NCBI GenBank assembly: GCA_030562195.1
Contig: CM060202.1
Coordinates: forward strand, 25,964,317-26,028,316
DNA length: 64,000 bases
Origin: Nipponacmea schrenckii
Taxonomy: Eukaryota > Mollusca > Gastropoda > Lottiidae
Direction: 5' to 3'
Both the position numbers and the translations under genes were made by a program. Position 1 is the stretch's first letter; every line of letters begins with the position of its first letter. This document shows positions 22,001 to 33,226 of this stretch, piece by piece. A model generated the notes under the pieces. It saw only the letters and a program-made list of their open reading frames with translations, ran no database searches and was not told where the DNA came from.

Positions 22001-23130
22001 CTGAGGCATTTTCTAAAAGTGCACCTAAATAGGAGAGATAAACGGTCCAGAAACACACAAAGAAACTAAAAATATAACACTTATTTAATAGCCTTATTTT
22101 CTTTCCTTGTGTTTTTTATTTTTGAGCCCTCCATTTCTTTAAATTGAACACAGATTTTTTTATTCTCGCCACAAAACTGTCATAAATCATAGGAAGTAAT
22201 AACTCAATACACTTGTAAAAAAAAAAGGTTAAAAAATACATCTGCCATGGTTGAAATTAATTTAGCAGAAATTTGAAAAAAATTCTTGCAGTTGTTATGG
22301 AAACTATGGTAAGAGGTGTTGATGTCAATTGTTATCTTGTATCTTATTGGTTATAATATGTGAGCCAGCCAATCAAAAGAGCTGTTATATTATATCTCAG
22401 ACAATATATGTATTACATGTAACCAAACTGACAAGATGACAGCCTGCACAATGGGATTAAGTTTTTAACACCATACTTGAGCGATAGATATATTCATGAG
22501 AGAATAAATTAAAACCAAAAATATCATGAAAAGTAATAAATCTCAGTGCATTACAAACTTGTTAAGTTGAATATGAATATGTAATTTTGTTGTATCTGGT
22601 GACAAATCAAAATGGATCAAGTTCTACAGTTATAAAAATTAAATCAAGTTATCTATACTAAATTAAATAAGAATCAAATTCTGCAAGGACAGGAAAAATA
22701 AAATTTGCGTGAAGGCGGGAAAAAAAAATGAAATGTTAATAAAAAGCCAGGATTGATTTATATTACCCTACTGTCTCAGTACTGATTTAATATAAAAATA
22801 AAAAAATCGTTCAAAATAGAAGTTCATTTTCACAAGAAATAAAATTTGCTTTTTCCACCACAGCCTATTTTAAAATTTTAGGAAATTAAGTTAAGAGAAT
22901 CAGTAAGCAAGAAATAAAATTGGTCCAGCCTTATATGAACTAAAAACTGACAACTAAATGGAAAAAAAAAACAGTGAAAAGATAAATTTCCTGCTGTATG
23001 ATAAATCATTAGACTTCTGTCAACTTGAGACATTAATCTCCTTTATTGGTTTTCTAGAGAACTATCAGCTAACAGCTTTACACTCTATAATAGCTTTCTG
23101 TCTTCTTTCAACTCTAGACAATAAATATTA
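22001..23130. other. Anonymous AT-rich DNA
   Basis: No gene or family was recognised. The frame at 22958-23236 (92 codons) runs into the tandem repeat below. Confidence 0.35.
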
Positions 23131-23134
23131 TTTC

Positions 23135-23345
23135 TTCAATTCCTGCAGTTCATTCTGTATTCCTGATAATTCTTACAGTTCAGTCTCATTCCTGATAGTT
23201 CTTAGAATTCATTCCGTTTTTCCTGAAAATTCTTAGACTTCATTTCTGATTCTTATGATTCTTAGACTTCATTCTGTATTCCTGGTAGTTCTTAGAGTTC
23301 TTTATGATTCCTGATAATTCTTAGAGTTCATTCCTTATACTTATG
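23135..23345. repeat. Degenerate tandem repeat, about 27 bp
   Basis: About seven loose units of TTCCTGATAATTCTTAGAGT plus TCATTCT are present. Confidence 0.8.
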
Positions 23346-23434
23346 ATTTAATAGACATGACCAGTACAAGTCTCATATCTATAGACAGTTCATTTGTGAT
23401 GTGATGACAACGAATATCAACAGTGTAGAAGTAT

Positions 23435-23649
23435 CAGTGAAACCTCTCTAAACCACATCCTCTATAAACCGGCTTTCTCTGTAAACTGCATATTTGAAAA
23501 TGAATACGACATGTGCTAATTAATCACTAATCCAATCAATTACGCTTTTATGTATTACCACTGGTATTGGTAAACTGACAATCCCTCACCCCACCAAACC
23601 GGCATTTATCACAGGTCCGATAGCCTTTTGGTTTATAAGGGTTTCACTG
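23435..23649. mobile_element. pogo/Tigger-type MITE, 215 bp
   Basis: The left terminus CAGTGAAACCTCTCTAAACC and the right terminus GGTTTATAAGGGTTTCACTG are inverted repeats. CAGTG ends next to TA fit the pogo branch of Tc1/mariner. TA follows the right end directly; one extra T separates TA from the left end. No coding sequence remains. Confidence 0.75.
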
Positions 23650-23859
23650 TAATAGATATATGCAATATCCTACTGGTAATTGCCTTTTGTCTCTTGTGCA
23701 GTAATAAAAGAATGGACAAGTTCATTGTTAATGTTCCTGGTCAGCCACATTTTCCTGGGTAGAACATTTTGGAACAGGCACTAAATAAAACAAAGGTTCA
23801 TTGACCTTGTGGCATGTCTCAAAGTCACAAGGGAACAGTCAATGGCTACAAGGTCTGGT

Positions 23860-24100
23860 AGTCTCCTCTGAAATCTATTTGATTGATATGAGTTTATATT
23901 CTAGCAAGTTTAATAGAGTTGTATAGACTTGTTTACTGTCATGTCGACATAAACTATAGAGTTGCAACTTGATTTCATTTCATAGTGACCAAGGTTTCTC
24001 CCAAAATCTATTTGATTGACTGAGTTGATATGATAGCAATTTTAATAGAGTTGTATAGAGTTGTTTACTGTGATGTCAGCACCACTATAGAGTTTTACCA
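23860..24100. repeat. Local duplication, about 124-bp period
   Basis: AATCTATTTGATTGA, then TTTAATAGAGTTGTATAGA and TTGTTTACTGTxATGTC, occurs twice. Confidence 0.7.
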
Positions 24101-25482
24101 ATAGGTCTCGACTGATATTGTTTGATTTCGAACGTTGATTCCATTCCATGATAACAGGTCGTATCACTATACAAATAATGGCTTTTAGCTTTCTACCCTG
24201 TCTCTCGGAATAGTAATATTATTGATGGATGAAAAGAGATTTCAGAGACAGATTAGAAAATATAAAGTTGCTTTAATTTAGTTCATTTCATGAAGGTGTC
24301 ATATCAAATAAATAATCGTAACTTAATTTTGAACGAAACCCAATTTCCAAAATTTTGATGAAACATAGGTAGCAGCTAATAAACTTTTCACACGTGTTTA
24401 GAAGAGTAAGCATGCCCTGTCCGGCGCATTATCCGTCATAGTATTTCATTATGTGTTTCGTGCAATAGGCCTAACTTAATGAACTTGTTCTGTGCTATAT
24501 GGTATTTCAGTTCCTTTGTCATGCCTTTAATCAATTCCTGATGATTTTGATTCTAAAAACCTTGATGTTGGGTTATTTCAATCTGGTAGTCATTCCAATA
24601 TAGAAACATTAGACCCTGTCTGATACAAGGTACCATAGAACTCTGCTTCCGTTCTGAATTTGTTACATCAAAAAAACAATGTAATATGACTCTAATTAGA
24701 GGATGCTGTAGGTTATTTTATACCCTTTTCACTTCCGTTGGTTTCTTTGTCAAGTCTTTGAAGATTCTGGGGAGGGAAATCTTGAAATTTAGATTATTAT
24801 CAGCAGGTACATTTTCTTTGACATTCTTCGTTTCCATTATTGACCCTGCTACCCCAGAGATATGAAAATGGAGATATTGTTAAATCAGCAGATCTAAGCC
24901 AATTTTTTTTTCTAGATTTTCAGACATTATAGACAGAATAAATTGGAATGATAAAATCAATTTAAGATGAAATAAGAATACATAATGAAAGACAGATGTA
25001 GAGAAAGAGTCAGTGAATTTCTCTGGAGATGGCAGAAAGTTCCTGAAAGTTATTTCTATTGAGACAATTACTTCCAGCAATCTTGATGCCGTTAAATTCC
25101 TCTTTAAAATATCTTATTTAGAATTATTCTTATCCCTTTGGAGAATGAAAAATGTAAATCAATTTTCTACCTGACAATGATTATATCTATATTCTCTGTC
25201 TATGCTTTGATCGAATATCTGAGATATCAATACAATAAAACTTATATAATAACGCAAATTTTCTGCAAGGAATTATCAAATATAAAACCCTAAATAACTT
25301 ATCAATCACTTTGAATTGAACTTCCTAACTTACTGCCAACTTTATAACAGGAGAATTCTCATTGTACATAGACTAAAGACTTGAGGTGTAAGAATTCTTG
25401 CATAAACTTAGAAATAATCTTTAAAAGACTAAGAACATAGACTAACATAGGAACCTAGAAAGCTAAAACTAAATAAATTTGT
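24101..25482. other. Anonymous AT-rich DNA
   Basis: No gene or family was recognised. The minus-strand frame at 24880-25080 is unsupported. Confidence 0.35.
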
Positions 25483-25748
25483 GGAGTTCTATAGCACAGG
25501 TGTTAGAGCGTTTGTTCTATAGCACAGCGGTTAGAGCGTAGGTTCTATAGCACAGCAGTTAGAGCGTTGGATCTTTAGCACAGCGGTTTGAGCGTTGGTT
25601 TTATGGCACAGCGGTTAGAGCGTAGGTTCTATAGCACAGCAGTTAGAGCGTTGGATCTTTAGCACAGCGGTTAGAGCGTTGGTTCTATAGCACAGCGGTT
25701 TGAGCGTTGGTTTTATTGCACAGCGGTTAGAGCTTTGGTTCTTTAGGT
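25483..25748 (+). repeat. Tandem array of SINE-A pol III A-box modules
   Basis: A 28-bp unit, GGTTCTATAGCACAGCGGTT plus AGAGCGTT, is repeated about nine times with small changes. Each unit contains TAGCACAGCGG or a near variant, which fits the A-box consensus. The array is the 5' part of the SINE-A copy whose body resumes at 26864. Elsewhere SINE-A has one such module (1111-1385) or a few (34258-34380). Confidence 0.85.
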
Positions 25749-26863
25749 CAAGGCTGGATTTAGCGCCGGTCATCGGTCAATGTCCGGCGACTTTAACCTT
25801 TTTGACAGGCGCCATCGCTCTACTGCCCGTCATTTTGACCGGCGATCTTAAATTTACGCCTCAAAATTCCCGTAAAAGACCGACTGCCCGATTGTTGCCG
25901 AATCGTGTAAAATCATCTCGATTTGTCCTTCGGTTCAGTGTATTTTAATCTGAAAATCTCCAAATATTTGACAACTTATTGAAATGAATATCTATTTTCT
26001 AAAAGCACGTAGCATCCGGGGTGTGTTCGATTCACAGTGTTGAAACTCGTGACTAGTTTTATAGTTTCTATGAAGAAAACACCATTCAAGTTGTCTAGAT
26101 AAAAAAATCGAATGCAACTATCTCGCAAATTCTCGTAAAAACACATTATACACGTTACTTACATTTGTAAACAATGAAAATTTCCAAATTCCGATATTTT
26201 TACCAATGCATTTTGGCCTGATAAATCACAAAAAAATAATTCAAAATTTTGGACAAGGGGTGAATCAAGTGGTCTGTTTTTATAGCAATATTATTTTGGA
26301 TCCACAATACGGCATTTTCACGGAAGTTTACCGACAACTTACACATTCGCATGAGATAACAGCCCCCCGACTCCTTTTTTTTCGATCAGTTTTAGATGAA
26401 TTGAAATATAAAAACAAGACCTACCGAAAGTTGTGGCTTGTCTTTTGGTTAGGCCTAATGTGTTATTTAAATAGATCACAAATCATTGTAGGTCCATCAT
26501 ATAATACATTTCTATAGGGGACAGGAATTTGAAACATTTTCTCTACAGGAAAGTGCTCCCATCAAAGTGATAGTCCAATATATTAGATGCTGAATGACAA
26601 AAAGTTTCATTATGGGGAATTGAGTTAAAATTTTCTTTTGACTTTGATGAATTTTTAGTCTGCTGAAATCTTCACGCAATGATTATAGGCCTATCGCGAA
26701 AAGTTTCAATCGCAAATGAATGATCATACAAGTCTACCAAAAAAGAACTGGCTAAATTAAGCATCATTGGGTGTGACAGGCGACTTTTGAAATTTGACAG
26801 GCGAGTTATGTCATCAGCCTGTCATTTTGACAGGCGACCTTCGATTCCTTAAATCCAGGCTTG
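25749..26863. mobile_element. DNA transposon (hAT-like, non-autonomous) inside SINE-A
   Basis: The termini are CAAGGCTGGATTTAG at the left and CTTAAATCCAGGCTTG at the right (inverted). TTAGGTCA stands at both junctions (25743-25750 and 26864-26871), so the target duplication is 6 to 8 bp depending on where the CA ends are placed. Subterminal GACAGGCGAC-like motifs occur at both ends. Joining the flanks mentally restores the order seen in uninterrupted SINE-A copies (compare 31410). The 103-codon ORF at 26206-26517 shows no transposase motif. Confidence 0.8.
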
Positions 26864-27135
26864 TTAGGTCATGATGTCATTTGCATAAATACGTTGAAAA
26901 TCTCTGACGTAAGTTTTAATATCGATCAGCGTGTGAGTGTGAAAGTCTGATGACCTTGAATAAGTCATCTTCACTCATAATTCCAGTCCACCCAGCTGTA
27001 AATGGTACGGATAATCCGGAAAATGCCAAGAGGTTTGTACAAGGACAAGCTGGTAGAAAGGATCCCTGTCACAGCAGACTTGTGAATATTAGTTGTTATC
27101 TTTGAAAAACATAGTTGTTGTTTTTTTTTTTCTTT
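26864..27135 (+). mobile_element. SINE-A copy 3, body half
   Basis: After the transposon the SINE resumes with TTAGGTCATGATGTCATTTG, then GACGTAAGTTTTAATATCGATC (B-box region), ACCTTGAATAAGTCATCTTC, GTACGGATAATCC, AAGCTGGTAGAAAGGATCCC and a T-rich end. It belongs with the A-box array at 25483-25748. Confidence 0.85.
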
Positions 27136-27840
27136 CTTCTCAAAATGTGAAAATAATTAATAAATTATAACAGTGAACATATATCATTGAAAATCACAAA
27201 AATAACAGAAAAAAATCAACAAAATCACAATGAATTGTTGTTCCATTATCTTTAGATTAGTCTTTGTTTATTTTCTCCATATTTTTCATGTTTTTAAAGC
27301 AAATATACAAAGGTAAAAAATACGAGAAAAACCTATAAATCCCTGTCTTTCTTCAATAAACTTAATCATTTACATGGTTTATGTTTGTTGCTTTTGTGGG
27401 TGTCAAAGAAAAAACCTCAACATATTTTCTCCAGAACATAATATTAGCCTAAAACTGGTTATTAGAACTGATTACCCTGGCTAAATTTCTAGTGCCTGAG
27501 ACTGAAGTATGATTGGTCAAATGGATATCGAATCGTTCTCTTTAAGAGGTTTAATTCTAAACAGACAATGAACACAATGACCCTTACTATCAGGACAGTA
27601 ATATTTGATACATTTATTGAAAGAGGCAGAAGTTAACAAGTTCATATTGTTCATATAGTACTTAGAGCTCTCCAGGTGTTAGCAAGTTTCAGATGTCACA
27701 TACTCTTTTTTTGTACAAAATAAAACCACTGTGACCAAACAACATGGGTACAAATGACAATTTTCAAACAGTGTTGCGATGTCACTTATCACAAAATGTG
27801 TGTGTATCATATAAGGCTATTCACAATAATTGATATCAAT
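27136..27840. other. Anonymous AT-rich DNA
   Basis: Nothing was recognised. Confidence 0.35.
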
Positions 27841-27952
27841 TGTGAAATTGCAGGAACCACAAACATCTAATTGAAAAATTGGAACAGTGCAAACTGAAGC
27901 TAACAGTTTTTCCCCAAAACACATAAAAAAAGAAAACTTCTTTACAATCCCT
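27841..27952. mobile_element. MITE family M2, right arm
   Basis: GTGAAATTGCAGGAACCAC, GGAACAGTGCAAACTGAAGC and CTTCTTTACAATCCCT match the right arm of 44896-45213. It ends at TTAA (27953-27956). Confidence 0.7.
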
Positions 27953-28224
27953 TTAATTCAATGCGAAATTTGATGGGGTTAGTCCCCTAAACCAGATAGC
28001 ATTCAACTTTTAGTGAACTTTTCAAATCCTTGTGGCTCCAATGATCACATCTGTTGTTCAGTGGTCCAAACAATCACGCAGACAATGGTCAATTTGTTTT
28101 AACCTCTGACCTATCACCTTTAAGGTCATCTGAAAGGTCAAAATGGTCATGTGATAAACATGTGTCTAACAGAAACACAATGAAAGACATGATCAAGTCA
28201 CACAATCTGCATTCACTTGTGGTA

Positions 28225-28385
28225 AAATCAGGATTTAGAAGTCTGTTCACTAGCTAATGAAACCAGGGTTCAATGACCAGCATTGGTTGAAACAAGACCA
28301 TTCACAATTTTCTACCAAGATTACTTCTGTCAGTGAGACAAAGTTAACGGGTTGACATGGAAAAGCATCGTAGATGTGTTTATAA
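28225..28385 (+). mobile_element. SINE-B fragment
   Basis: CCAGGGTTCAATGACCAGCA (B-box region), then CTGTCAGTGAGACAAAG and GACATGGAAAAGC, follows the SINE-B order. The tail half is missing. Confidence 0.55.
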
Positions 28386-28454
28386 ATATTGTGTTATAAA
28401 TAATAATTGATCCACACTTATAACAGTGCTTTTGTTACTAACTTACTCCCTATA

Positions 28455-28853
28455 ACTGTGTTTCTACTTGGCCAAAAAGCCGGCTTTAAGCTAGCTTTTC
28501 TGTGTTACCACTTGATAAATTGCGGAAACGTTATGGTTTGGGAACTGAAAACCTCCCTTTTTGCGTTCGGCAATTTATTGGGGGCCAAATGAAAGCTAGC
28601 TTTAAAGCCAGCTTTTTTAAACAAGTGGAAAAGCAAAAAGCTGGCTTTTCTCGTTTGGCAATAGAGAAGTAGGCCTACTTATTTTACATTCTCACATGCA
28701 ACATCGGTAGTCTTGTACATCGCGACCTGTCAATAATGTGCCACCTTTTTGATCGAGACTAAAGTGGTTCGGGAACTAGATAAACTCAGTGGAAACACAG
28801 TGTGTTCGGCAATAAAGCTAGCTTTCCTTCACAATTCTAAAGGGAAACGCATT
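28455..28853. mobile_element. MITE family M6 copy 2
   Basis: Colinear with 20719-21069: AACTGTGTTTCTACTTGG at the left, AAAGGGAAACGCATTT at the right, and the shared interior CTTGTACATCGCGACCTGTC and GATCGAGACTAAAGTGGTTC. It is about 50 bp longer, through an extra AAGTGGAAAAGCAAAAAGC stretch. Confidence 0.65.
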
Positions 28854-28974
28854 TTATGTCTCATGTAATTATATGCGCAAAAAGTTGGCTATGCTTACAA
28901 ATATATCCTTCGTTGCACATTGTATGCCATTGCCCATCTAGCCTACTTTTGATCAAATGTGCTCACGAGAATCC

Positions 28975-29184
28975 CTGTAAAAATTCATAAAAATATGTTA
29001 TTATTCATCAAGCGTTTTTCAATAATCAATTGCATAACTAAATTTTTTTGCATTTATCGGATTATATAAGGATTCTGTTATGTTATTTATCACAACATGT
29101 ATATCAACAGATGAATATAAAATGCTGTCATTGACCAAGCTTAAAATTTTTAATTTCATGTTCATTCTAAGTCATAGTAATGCT
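28975..29184. mobile_element. MITE family M1, right-end copy
   Basis: GGATTATATAAGGATTCTGT, AACATGTATATCAACAGATG and TTCATGTTCATTCTAAGTCA match the M1 right half. It ends at TTAA (29185-29188). The left end is unclear. Confidence 0.55.
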
Positions 29185-29359
29185 TTAAACAGGATTTTTG
29201 TCAGATGAGCTTATCTTATTCTCAAAGAGAATACTGTGGCTATATGTAAAGAATTCTAAATGGTAGTTACATAGTGATGTTTGTGTGTTTGACATGTGAA
29301 TGGAGCACATTCGTTTTATCACCAGTCAAAATGAAAATGCAGATTATAAAAAGTGATAA

Positions 29360-29790
29360 CATTTTTAAATTTGAATTTTTATACAAATTATCCTCTAAAG
29401 GAATTATTCATTAAGACTTTTGAAAAGGGTCACAATATAAAGTTCTGGTGAAATGTCAAGGTCTAGTGCACCTGACACCTGTATGTATAGTACACATTCA
29501 TTGTACCCAAAACTTGTCATAATGCATGCCACACTGACAAAATTTGAATTTTAGTTTTTATATACCATAACAGACTCCTAAGAAGCACTGATGGAGCAGT
29601 TAAGTGTTTGGTTTATACTCTGCATGCTACAGTATAGACACTGACAGAATTTAGAATTTGAATTTTTATACCAAACACACATCCAAAAAAGCTATGCATA
29701 AAGAATTGTGAAAGATTGTTAAAAATGTGAGGGTTCTCTTAAATGCCATGGTCTAGTACACCTGACACATTGCAGATAAATAAGTAGAAT
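29360..29790. repeat. Degenerate local triplication
   Basis: AATTTGAATTTTTATAC-type starts occur three times and GGTCTAGTGCACCTGACAC / GGTCTAGTACACCTGACAC twice about 300 bases apart. Confidence 0.6.
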
Positions 29791-30049
29791 AACCAATTTG
29801 ATCAGATTAAATGTGGTATTTCCACTGTTCACTTGTCCAGAAAATTAGAGTTTGTCTGTGTTACTTAGTACTTCAGGATAAAGTATCAGAATGTATCCAG
29901 ACTTTAGTCTGTAACTGAAATAAAATATCTTGAGTCTATGTAACTAATAATCAAAATTAACTATGTGGACTCTATGAATGGAATGTCTCTAGACCAAAGT
30001 TTCATGAGCTTTTTCAGCCTTTACCACTAGAGAAACCATTTATATCCCT

Positions 30050-30720
30050 TAAACCCCAAAACGAATATATTTTATATAGAATCTCTTTATTATTAAGTTT
30101 GTTTCACAATTACTTAGTTTTATGGATCATTACTTAATTTTATGGATCATTACTAAGTTTTATGGATCATTACTAAGTTTTATGGATCATTGCTTAGTTT
30201 TATGGATCATTGCTTAGTTTTATAGATCATTGCTTAGTTATATGGATCATTACTAAGTTTTATTGATCATTACTAAGTTTTATGGATCATTACTAAGTTT
30301 TATGGATCATTGCTTAGTTTTATGGATCATTGCTTAGTTTTATAGATCATTGCTTAGTTATATGGATCAATGCTTAGTTTTATGGATCATTACTAAGTTT
30401 TATTGATCATTACTAATTTTTATGGATCATTGCTTAGTTTTATGGATCATTACTAAGTTTTATGGATCATTACTAAGTTTTATGGATCATTGCTTAGTTT
30501 TATGGATCAATGCTTAGTTTTATGGATCATTACTTAGTTTTATGGATCATTACTTAGTTTTATGGATCATTGCTTAGTTTTATGGATCAATGCTTAGTTT
30601 TATGGATCATAACTTAGTTTTATGGATCATTACTTAGTTTTATGGATTTATTGGATTATAGAAGGATTCTGTATAATTTTGACACTAGATAAGTCATCTA
30701 ATGAACAAAACCTCATTGCC
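30050..30720. mobile_element. M1-like element expanded by an internal satellite
   Basis: The left flank of the 20-bp array (TATAGAATCTCTTTATTATT, AAGTTTGTTTCACAATTACT) and the right flank (TTATTGGATTATAGAAGGAT, CATCTAATGAACAAAAC) correspond to the interior of M1 before and after its TTTTTATGGAT region. The array thus appears to have grown from within an M1 copy. A second M1-like left half follows at 30750-30810. Confidence 0.5.
30111..30650. repeat. 20-bp minisatellite, 26 full units
   Basis: The unit TATGGATCATTACTAAGTTT is in exact 20-bp register from 30121 to 30640. Variants differ at three or four positions (TGCTTAG, TACTTAG, CAATGC) and form higher-order patterns: 30181-30300 is repeated nearly unchanged at 30301-30420, and a four-unit block at 30481-30560 recurs at 30561-30640. 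Confidence 0.95.
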
Positions 30721-31404
30721 AAATTTAAAAATTCAAACAATTTAGTCACTCAAATCCCTCATACCCCAAAAAAGTACATATTAATATAGAATCTCTATAT
30801 ACCATGATATATATATATATATATCAAATTAGGAAATTATTAAAAAAAAATGCTTATAAGAATGTTTCAAAATGGATTAATGAATTATTACTTAATTGTA
30901 TGGATTATGAAATTTTTGGGTCATTCTATGGGGTGGAATACACCTCAATGGACACCCATTATGTGGGTCAACTTTGATAATAACCCAATCTATTTCTGAA
31001 CATCTTGACAATAATTAGATTATACAAGACAGAGTTATTAGGGTGTTATCTTTACAGACTGTAGCAGGTTGAGTGTTAATGAATTAACACCTGTCTGGAG
31101 ATAATCTGATGAAACTCTGGCACCTTCCCTATCATTCTAACTAATTATTCTGGCACCAATTTCTCCAGATGTATCAAATTCCTTTCTCTCTCATTTTTTT
31201 TTCAATAACTGTTCAATATCCGTTTTAAATTAGCTGCCTTGTCTCTACCCTGCCATACCACAAAATGACTTGATTTTTTTCAGGGTATCTGTTCAGTGAG
31301 TAATTGTCCTATGCTTATAAAGGGTATAAGAGGTTTTATTTATTCCTTTCACCCTTCAGGTCTTTTCCAATAACTGTTCTTTAAATCTTTCAAAACTAGC
31401 TAGC
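30721..31404. other. AT-rich DNA with M1-like start and an (AT)n run
   Basis: 30755-30800 repeats the M1-like ACCCCAAAA and TATAGAATCTCT order. An AT run lies at 30807-30823. The rest is anonymous. Confidence 0.4.
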
Positions 31405-31660
31405 ATCTTTAAGTCATGACGTCATGTGCATTGATACGTTGAAAATGTCGGACGTGAGTTCTAATCTCGACCAGAGTGTGAAAGTTCGATGACCTTGAAT
31501 AAGTCATCTTCACTCACAGTTCCAGTCTACCCAGCTGTAAATGGGTACGGATAATCCAGGAAAGATCAATGCCAAGAGGTTTGGCCAAGGACCATCTGGT
31601 AGAAAGGATCCCTGTCACGGCAAGTTGTAATCCCAAATGTAAAATATAGTTGTTTTCTAG
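31405..31660 (+). mobile_element. SINE-A copy 4
   Basis: It starts at CTTTAAGTCATGACGTCATG without the tRNA A-box half. GGACGTGAGTTCTAATCTCG, ACCTTGAATAAGTCATCTTC, AAATGGGTACGGATAATCC, CAAGAGGTTTGGCCAAGG and AAAATATAGTTGTTTTC follow. It is the clearest uninterrupted copy of the body. Confidence 0.8.
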
Positions 31661-31803
31661 AGTAACTGTTTGTTGAACAATTGTTCAAAACTCATTCAAA
31701 GTATACAAAATTTTTCATTGCCATAGAGGATTATTTCAATGTTTTATTCAAGGTTTGTTAATAGGATATGTCGAAAACTGGTTCGGTATAGTGATGCAGT
31801 TTA

Positions 31804-33226
31804 AGATTCAGTTAGAGGGGTGGAAACTACTATCTCGTAGTTCCGGGAAAGCACGGGCCTAGGAATCAGACCCAATTTTTATTTCCTCGCACCGATCGGG
31901 ATTCGAACCCACGGCACCTAGTCGCCTAGCAGACGACAGTCCAACTCGCTAACCACTGAGCCATTCACCACCCTAAAAAAGTGGTTTCAGAACTCAGTTT
32001 TAACGAGAAGTACTGTCGCCTACACGATTCAAATGAATGTTTTCTTACACCCGCTCGGGGAGACAGCCATATATCCTGGCACTGGCAGATTTAGATAGAG
32101 GGGTGGAAACTACTATCTCGTAGTTCCGGGAAAGCACGGGCCTAGGAATCAGACCCAATTTTTATTTCCTCGCACCGATCGGGATTCGAACCCACGGCAC
32201 CTAGTCGCCTAGCAGACGACAGTCCAACTCGCTAACCACTGAGCCATTCACCACCCTAAAAAAGTGGTTTCAGAACTCAGTTTTAACGAGAAGTACTGTC
32301 GCCTACACGATTCAAATGAATGTTTTCTTACACCCGCCCGGGGAGACAGCCATATATCCTGGCACTGGCAGATTTAGATAGAGGGGTGGAAACTATTATC
32401 TCGTAGTTCCGGGAAAGCACGGGCCTAGGAATCAGACCCAATTTTTATTTCCTCGCACCGATCGGGATTCGAACCCACGGCACCTAGTCGCCTAGCAGAC
32501 GACAATCCAACTCGCTAACCACTGAGCCATTCACCACCCTAAAAAAGTGGTTTCAGAACTCAGTTTTAACGAGAAGTACTGTCGCCTACACGATTCAAAT
32601 GAATGTTTTCTTACACCCGCTCGGGGAGACAGCCATATATCCTGGCACTGGCAGATTTAGATAGAGGGGGGGAAACTACTATCTCGTAGTTCCGGGAAAG
32701 CACGGGCCTAGGAATCAGACCCAATTTTTATTTCCTCGCACCGATCGGGATTCGAACCCACGGCACCTAGTCGCCTAGCAGACGACAGTCCAACTCGCTA
32801 ACCACTGAGCCATTCACCACCCTAAAAAAGTGGTTTCAGAACTCAGTTTTAACGAGAAGTACTGTCATCTACACGATTCAAATGAATGTTTTCTTACACC
32901 CGCTCGGGGAGACAGCCATATATCCTGGCACTGGCAGATTTAGATAGAGGGGTGGAAACTACTATCTCGTATTTCCTGGAAAGCACGGGCCTAGGAATCA
33001 GACCCAATTTTTATTTCCTCGCACCGATCGGGATTCGAACCCACGGCACCTAGTCGTCTAGCAGACGACAGTCCAACTCGCTAACCACTGAGCCATTCAC
33101 CACCCTAAAAAAGTGGTTTCAGAACTCAGTTTTAACGAGAAGTACTGTCGCCTACACGATTCAAATGAATGTTTTCTTACACCCGCTCGGGAGACAGCCA
33201 TATATCCTGGCACTGGCAGATTCAGT
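31804..33226 (-). repeat. Five tandem 283-bp units with tRNA-like pol III promoter (SINE-C array)
   Basis: Units start (GAGGGGTGG) at 31815, 32098, 32381, 32664 and 32947, an exact 283-bp period, with very few differences between units. On the minus strand each has TGGCTCAGTGG (A box) and GGTTCGAATCC (B box) with 43 bases between them, longer than in a class I tRNA and like a tRNA with a long variable arm. The cloverleaf stems are imperfect, so this is a tRNA-derived SINE rather than tRNA genes. AGATTCAGT stands at both ends of the whole array (31804-31812 and 33218-33226), as if it had inserted as one piece. Confidence 0.9.

Noticed and set aside
26206..26517. 103-codon ORF inside the hAT-like element as a transposase fragment
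   Set aside because: No zinc-finger, catalytic or dimerisation motif of hAT transposases could be seen, and the base composition is that of the surrounding AT-rich DNA.
30111..30650. CRISPR-like regular array
   Set aside because: There are no unique spacers; it is a simple 20-bp tandem repeat in eukaryotic DNA.
31880..32000. A true tRNA gene (and four more at 283-bp spacing)
   Set aside because: A and B boxes are good, but the D and anticodon stems do not pair properly and each is embedded in a longer conserved unit; a tRNA-derived SINE fits better.
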